Shown piece after piece: positions 5,703 to 6,640 of a DNA stretch of 6,640 nt. Within the stretch, counting starts at the first letter, position 1. Every line of letters begins with the position of its first letter. Where the stretch lies: assembly GCA_003156495.1 (NCBI GenBank), contig PMHC01000106.1, forward strand, positions 1 to 6,640. Direction: 5' to 3'. The notes under the pieces were generated by a model. The model worked only from the letters and a program-made list of their open reading frames with translations, ran no database searches and was not told where the DNA came from. A program made the position numbers and the translations under genes. The DNA is from Acidobacteriaceae bacterium. Its GTDB lineage: Bacteria; Acidobacteriota; Terriglobia; Terriglobales; Acidobacteriaceae.

Positions 5703-6377
5703 ATGGAATTGACCTGCAACCGCTGCCATCAGACCGTTGAAGAAGGGGCTAGCTATTGCCCGGCCTGCGGCCTGCCGCAGCTCGTCTTTATTGACGACGA
5801 TTCACTTCCCGGCCAATCCGAGCCTGCCGGAGCGCCGGTGCGCGACGCCGATTCGATTGACTGGCGGTACGCGCTGCGGCTGATTCTCTCGCTGGCCATT
5901 CCCGCCGGCATTCTTTGCTCGCTGCTTTCGCCGCTGGGCATTTTGGGCTGGCTGTTGATGGCCGCCGCCGCCGCCTGGGCCGTCGCTCTTTACAGGCGCG
6001 GTCGGCGTCCGGCCTGGATCACGCTGGGGGCGGGCGCGCGCATCGGTTTGGCCACCGGAGTCGTCGGCGGCTGGAGCGCGGCCTCGGCTACAGCGCTTTC
6101 TCTCTACGCCATGCGCTTCTGGCTGCATGAGGGCCAGGCCTTCGACGGCTTTTGGCAGGGTTTGGTCAACCAGCAGATGGCCATGCAATCTTCCTCGATG
6201 AGCGCCGACCCGCAGGCCGCCGCGCTGCTGAAGTCCATCCTGCTTTCGCCCGAGGGCCGTTCCGGCTCGGTGCTCTTCGCCACCGCTTTTCTGGTGGTGA
6301 TTCTGGTCCTCTTCGCCATGGCCGGCGGCGCGCTGGGCGCGCGCTTTCTCGCCCGCTCGCATCGCCCGGAAATCTAA
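5703..6377 (+). CDS. Zinc-ribbon membrane protein of unknown function
   Basis: Not recognised as a named family. Seen (224 aa): an N-terminal zinc ribbon with two CxxC pairs (C5/C8 and C19/C22, the second as C-P-A-C-G), then an acidic polar linker (about 30-53) with D-D-D at 31-33. Four likely membrane helices follow at about 57-76, 78-96, 112-136 and 189-212. A loop of about 50 residues (138-187) rich in Gln, Met and Ser lies between helices three and four. There is no signal peptide, so the zinc ribbon is probably cytoplasmic. The four-helix count would put the C-terminus (ARSHRPEI) on the same side, which fits its positive charge. It begins 33 bp after cmk, with no clear ribosome-binding site before the ATG. 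Zinc-ribbon plus membrane-helix proteins are common in bacteria and mostly unassigned. The co-oriented position suggests co-transcription with cmk rather than a shared pathway. Confidence 0.8.
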   Translation: MELTCNRCHQTVEEGASYCPACGLPQLVFIDDDSLPGQSEPAGAPVRDADSIDWRYALRLILSLAIPAGILCSLLSPLGILGWLLMAAAAAWAVALYRRGRRPAWITLGAGARIGLATGVVGGWSAASATALSLYAMRFWLHEGQAFDGFWQGLVNQQMAMQSSSMSADPQAAALLKSILLSPEGRSGSVLFATAFLVVILVLFAMAGGALGARFLARSHRPEI

Positions 6378-6392
6378 CCCATTCACTCCAAA

Positions 6393-6509
6393 TAGAGCAT
6401 GTTTACCAATTCGGTAGAGTGCGGAATGAGGTAGAAGATTGCCGCTCACTGGTGTTCGCGTCAACTCCGCGGTCTTGAATTCCAATGCACCATCGGTAAA
6501 AATGCTCTA
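6393..6509. mobile_element. MITE-like segment bounded by 18-bp imperfect inverted repeats
   Basis: Seen: TAGAGCATGTTTACCAAT (6393-6410) and ATCGGTAAAAATGCTCTA (6492-6509) are inverted copies matching at 16 of 18 positions. They enclose 81 bp with no coding potential. Each outer end is the dinucleotide TA, the target duplication pattern of IS630/Tc1-type elements. The 117-bp size and non-coding core suit a miniature inverted-repeat element. It could equally be a long-range stem in the 3' untranslated RNA of the upstream operon. No transposase is in the window, so element status depends on finding other copies. Confidence 0.35.
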
Positions 6510-6513
6510 ACGC

Positions 6514-6543
6514 GCGACACCTCTGTCCGCTTCGGGATATACT
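6514..6543 (+). promoter_or_regulatory. Candidate sigma-70 promoter near the right edge
   Basis: Seen: GCGACA (6514-6519; four of six match TTGACA) and TATACT (6538-6543; five of six match TATAAT), separated by 18 bp. It lies just outside the inverted-repeat segment and points off the right edge, where a next gene would start. No convincing start codon with a ribosome-binding site is seen in the remaining 97 bp, apart from GAAGGGG near the end (6632-6638) that could serve a gene beyond the window. A moderate match by eye only. Confidence 0.25.
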
Positions 6544-6640
6544 GCTCTTCCATAGATGGTTGCCGCCGTTCCATCCGGCGCGTTCCCGTTTGGCTTTAGA
6601 GCAAATCGCTTGTAGGCGTAGAGTGGCTTTGAAGGGGCAC

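Noticed and set aside
4956..5729. Minus-strand 257-codon open frame opposite cmk
   Set aside because: It is antisense to an unmistakable cytidylate kinase with all motifs and shows no recognisable protein features.
6556..6615. 19-codon ORF MVAAVPSGAFPFGFRANRL after the candidate promoter
   Set aside because: There is no Shine-Dalgarno and no recognisable sequence, and short ORFs of this length are common by chance.
1..6640. tRNA, rRNA, CRISPR array, toxin-antitoxin or phage-defence genes
   Set aside because: Looked for on both strands. No tRNA-like cloverleaf, no regularly spaced repeats, and no proteins suggesting defence or phage functions were seen.

Overview
The window reads as chromosomal DNA from a GC-rich bacterium. 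Coding DNA in the first half of mutL and in the downstream genes is about 65-70% G+C by eye. MutL is the endonuclease type found in bacteria that lack MutH. The overall style (high GC, DeoR-type regulator, OsmC-like start, long Pro/Ala-rich linkers, zinc-ribbon membrane protein) would suit Acidobacteriota or a similar soil lineage. That assignment is inference from general appearance, not a search result.

Left part (1-1319), mostly minus strand. The window opens with the first 13 codons of a minus-strand gene, preceded by an excellent Shine-Dalgarno sequence and probably an OsmC/Ohr-family peroxide-stress protein. A 20-bp near-perfect palindrome lies 49 bp upstream of its start codon. Next comes a complete minus-strand DeoR-family transcriptional repressor (307-1098). 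A GC palindrome plus T-run between the two genes could be the repressor's terminator. A 203-bp divergent intergenic region separates the repressor from the plus-strand genes.

Central and right part (1320-6377), plus strand. Four co-oriented genes look like one transcription unit. The first is mutL (mismatch-repair endonuclease). The second encodes a 489-aa protein that resembles AlkZ/YcaQ-related winged-helix DNA-repair proteins and carries a roughly 180-residue histone-H1-like basic tail. The third is cmk (cytidylate kinase), which starts inside the stop codon of the second gene (ATGA overlap). The fourth encodes a zinc-ribbon membrane protein of unknown function. The unit thus links two likely DNA-maintenance proteins with a nucleotide-metabolism enzyme.

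The 100-bp gap between mutL and the 489-aa gene is the most intriguing short stretch. It holds a 19-codon ORF with a strong Shine-Dalgarno in the same frame as the downstream gene. It also has a hairpin arm that could pair with either of two copies of a 10-bp direct repeat, the second copy containing the downstream gene's ribosome-binding site. This could be a translational attenuator, or the remnant of a longer N-terminus interrupted by one stop codon.

Right edge (6378-6640). No convincing gene. The stretch contains a 117-bp segment bounded by 18-bp imperfect inverted repeats with TA at both outer ends, which is MITE-like. A candidate promoter follows immediately.
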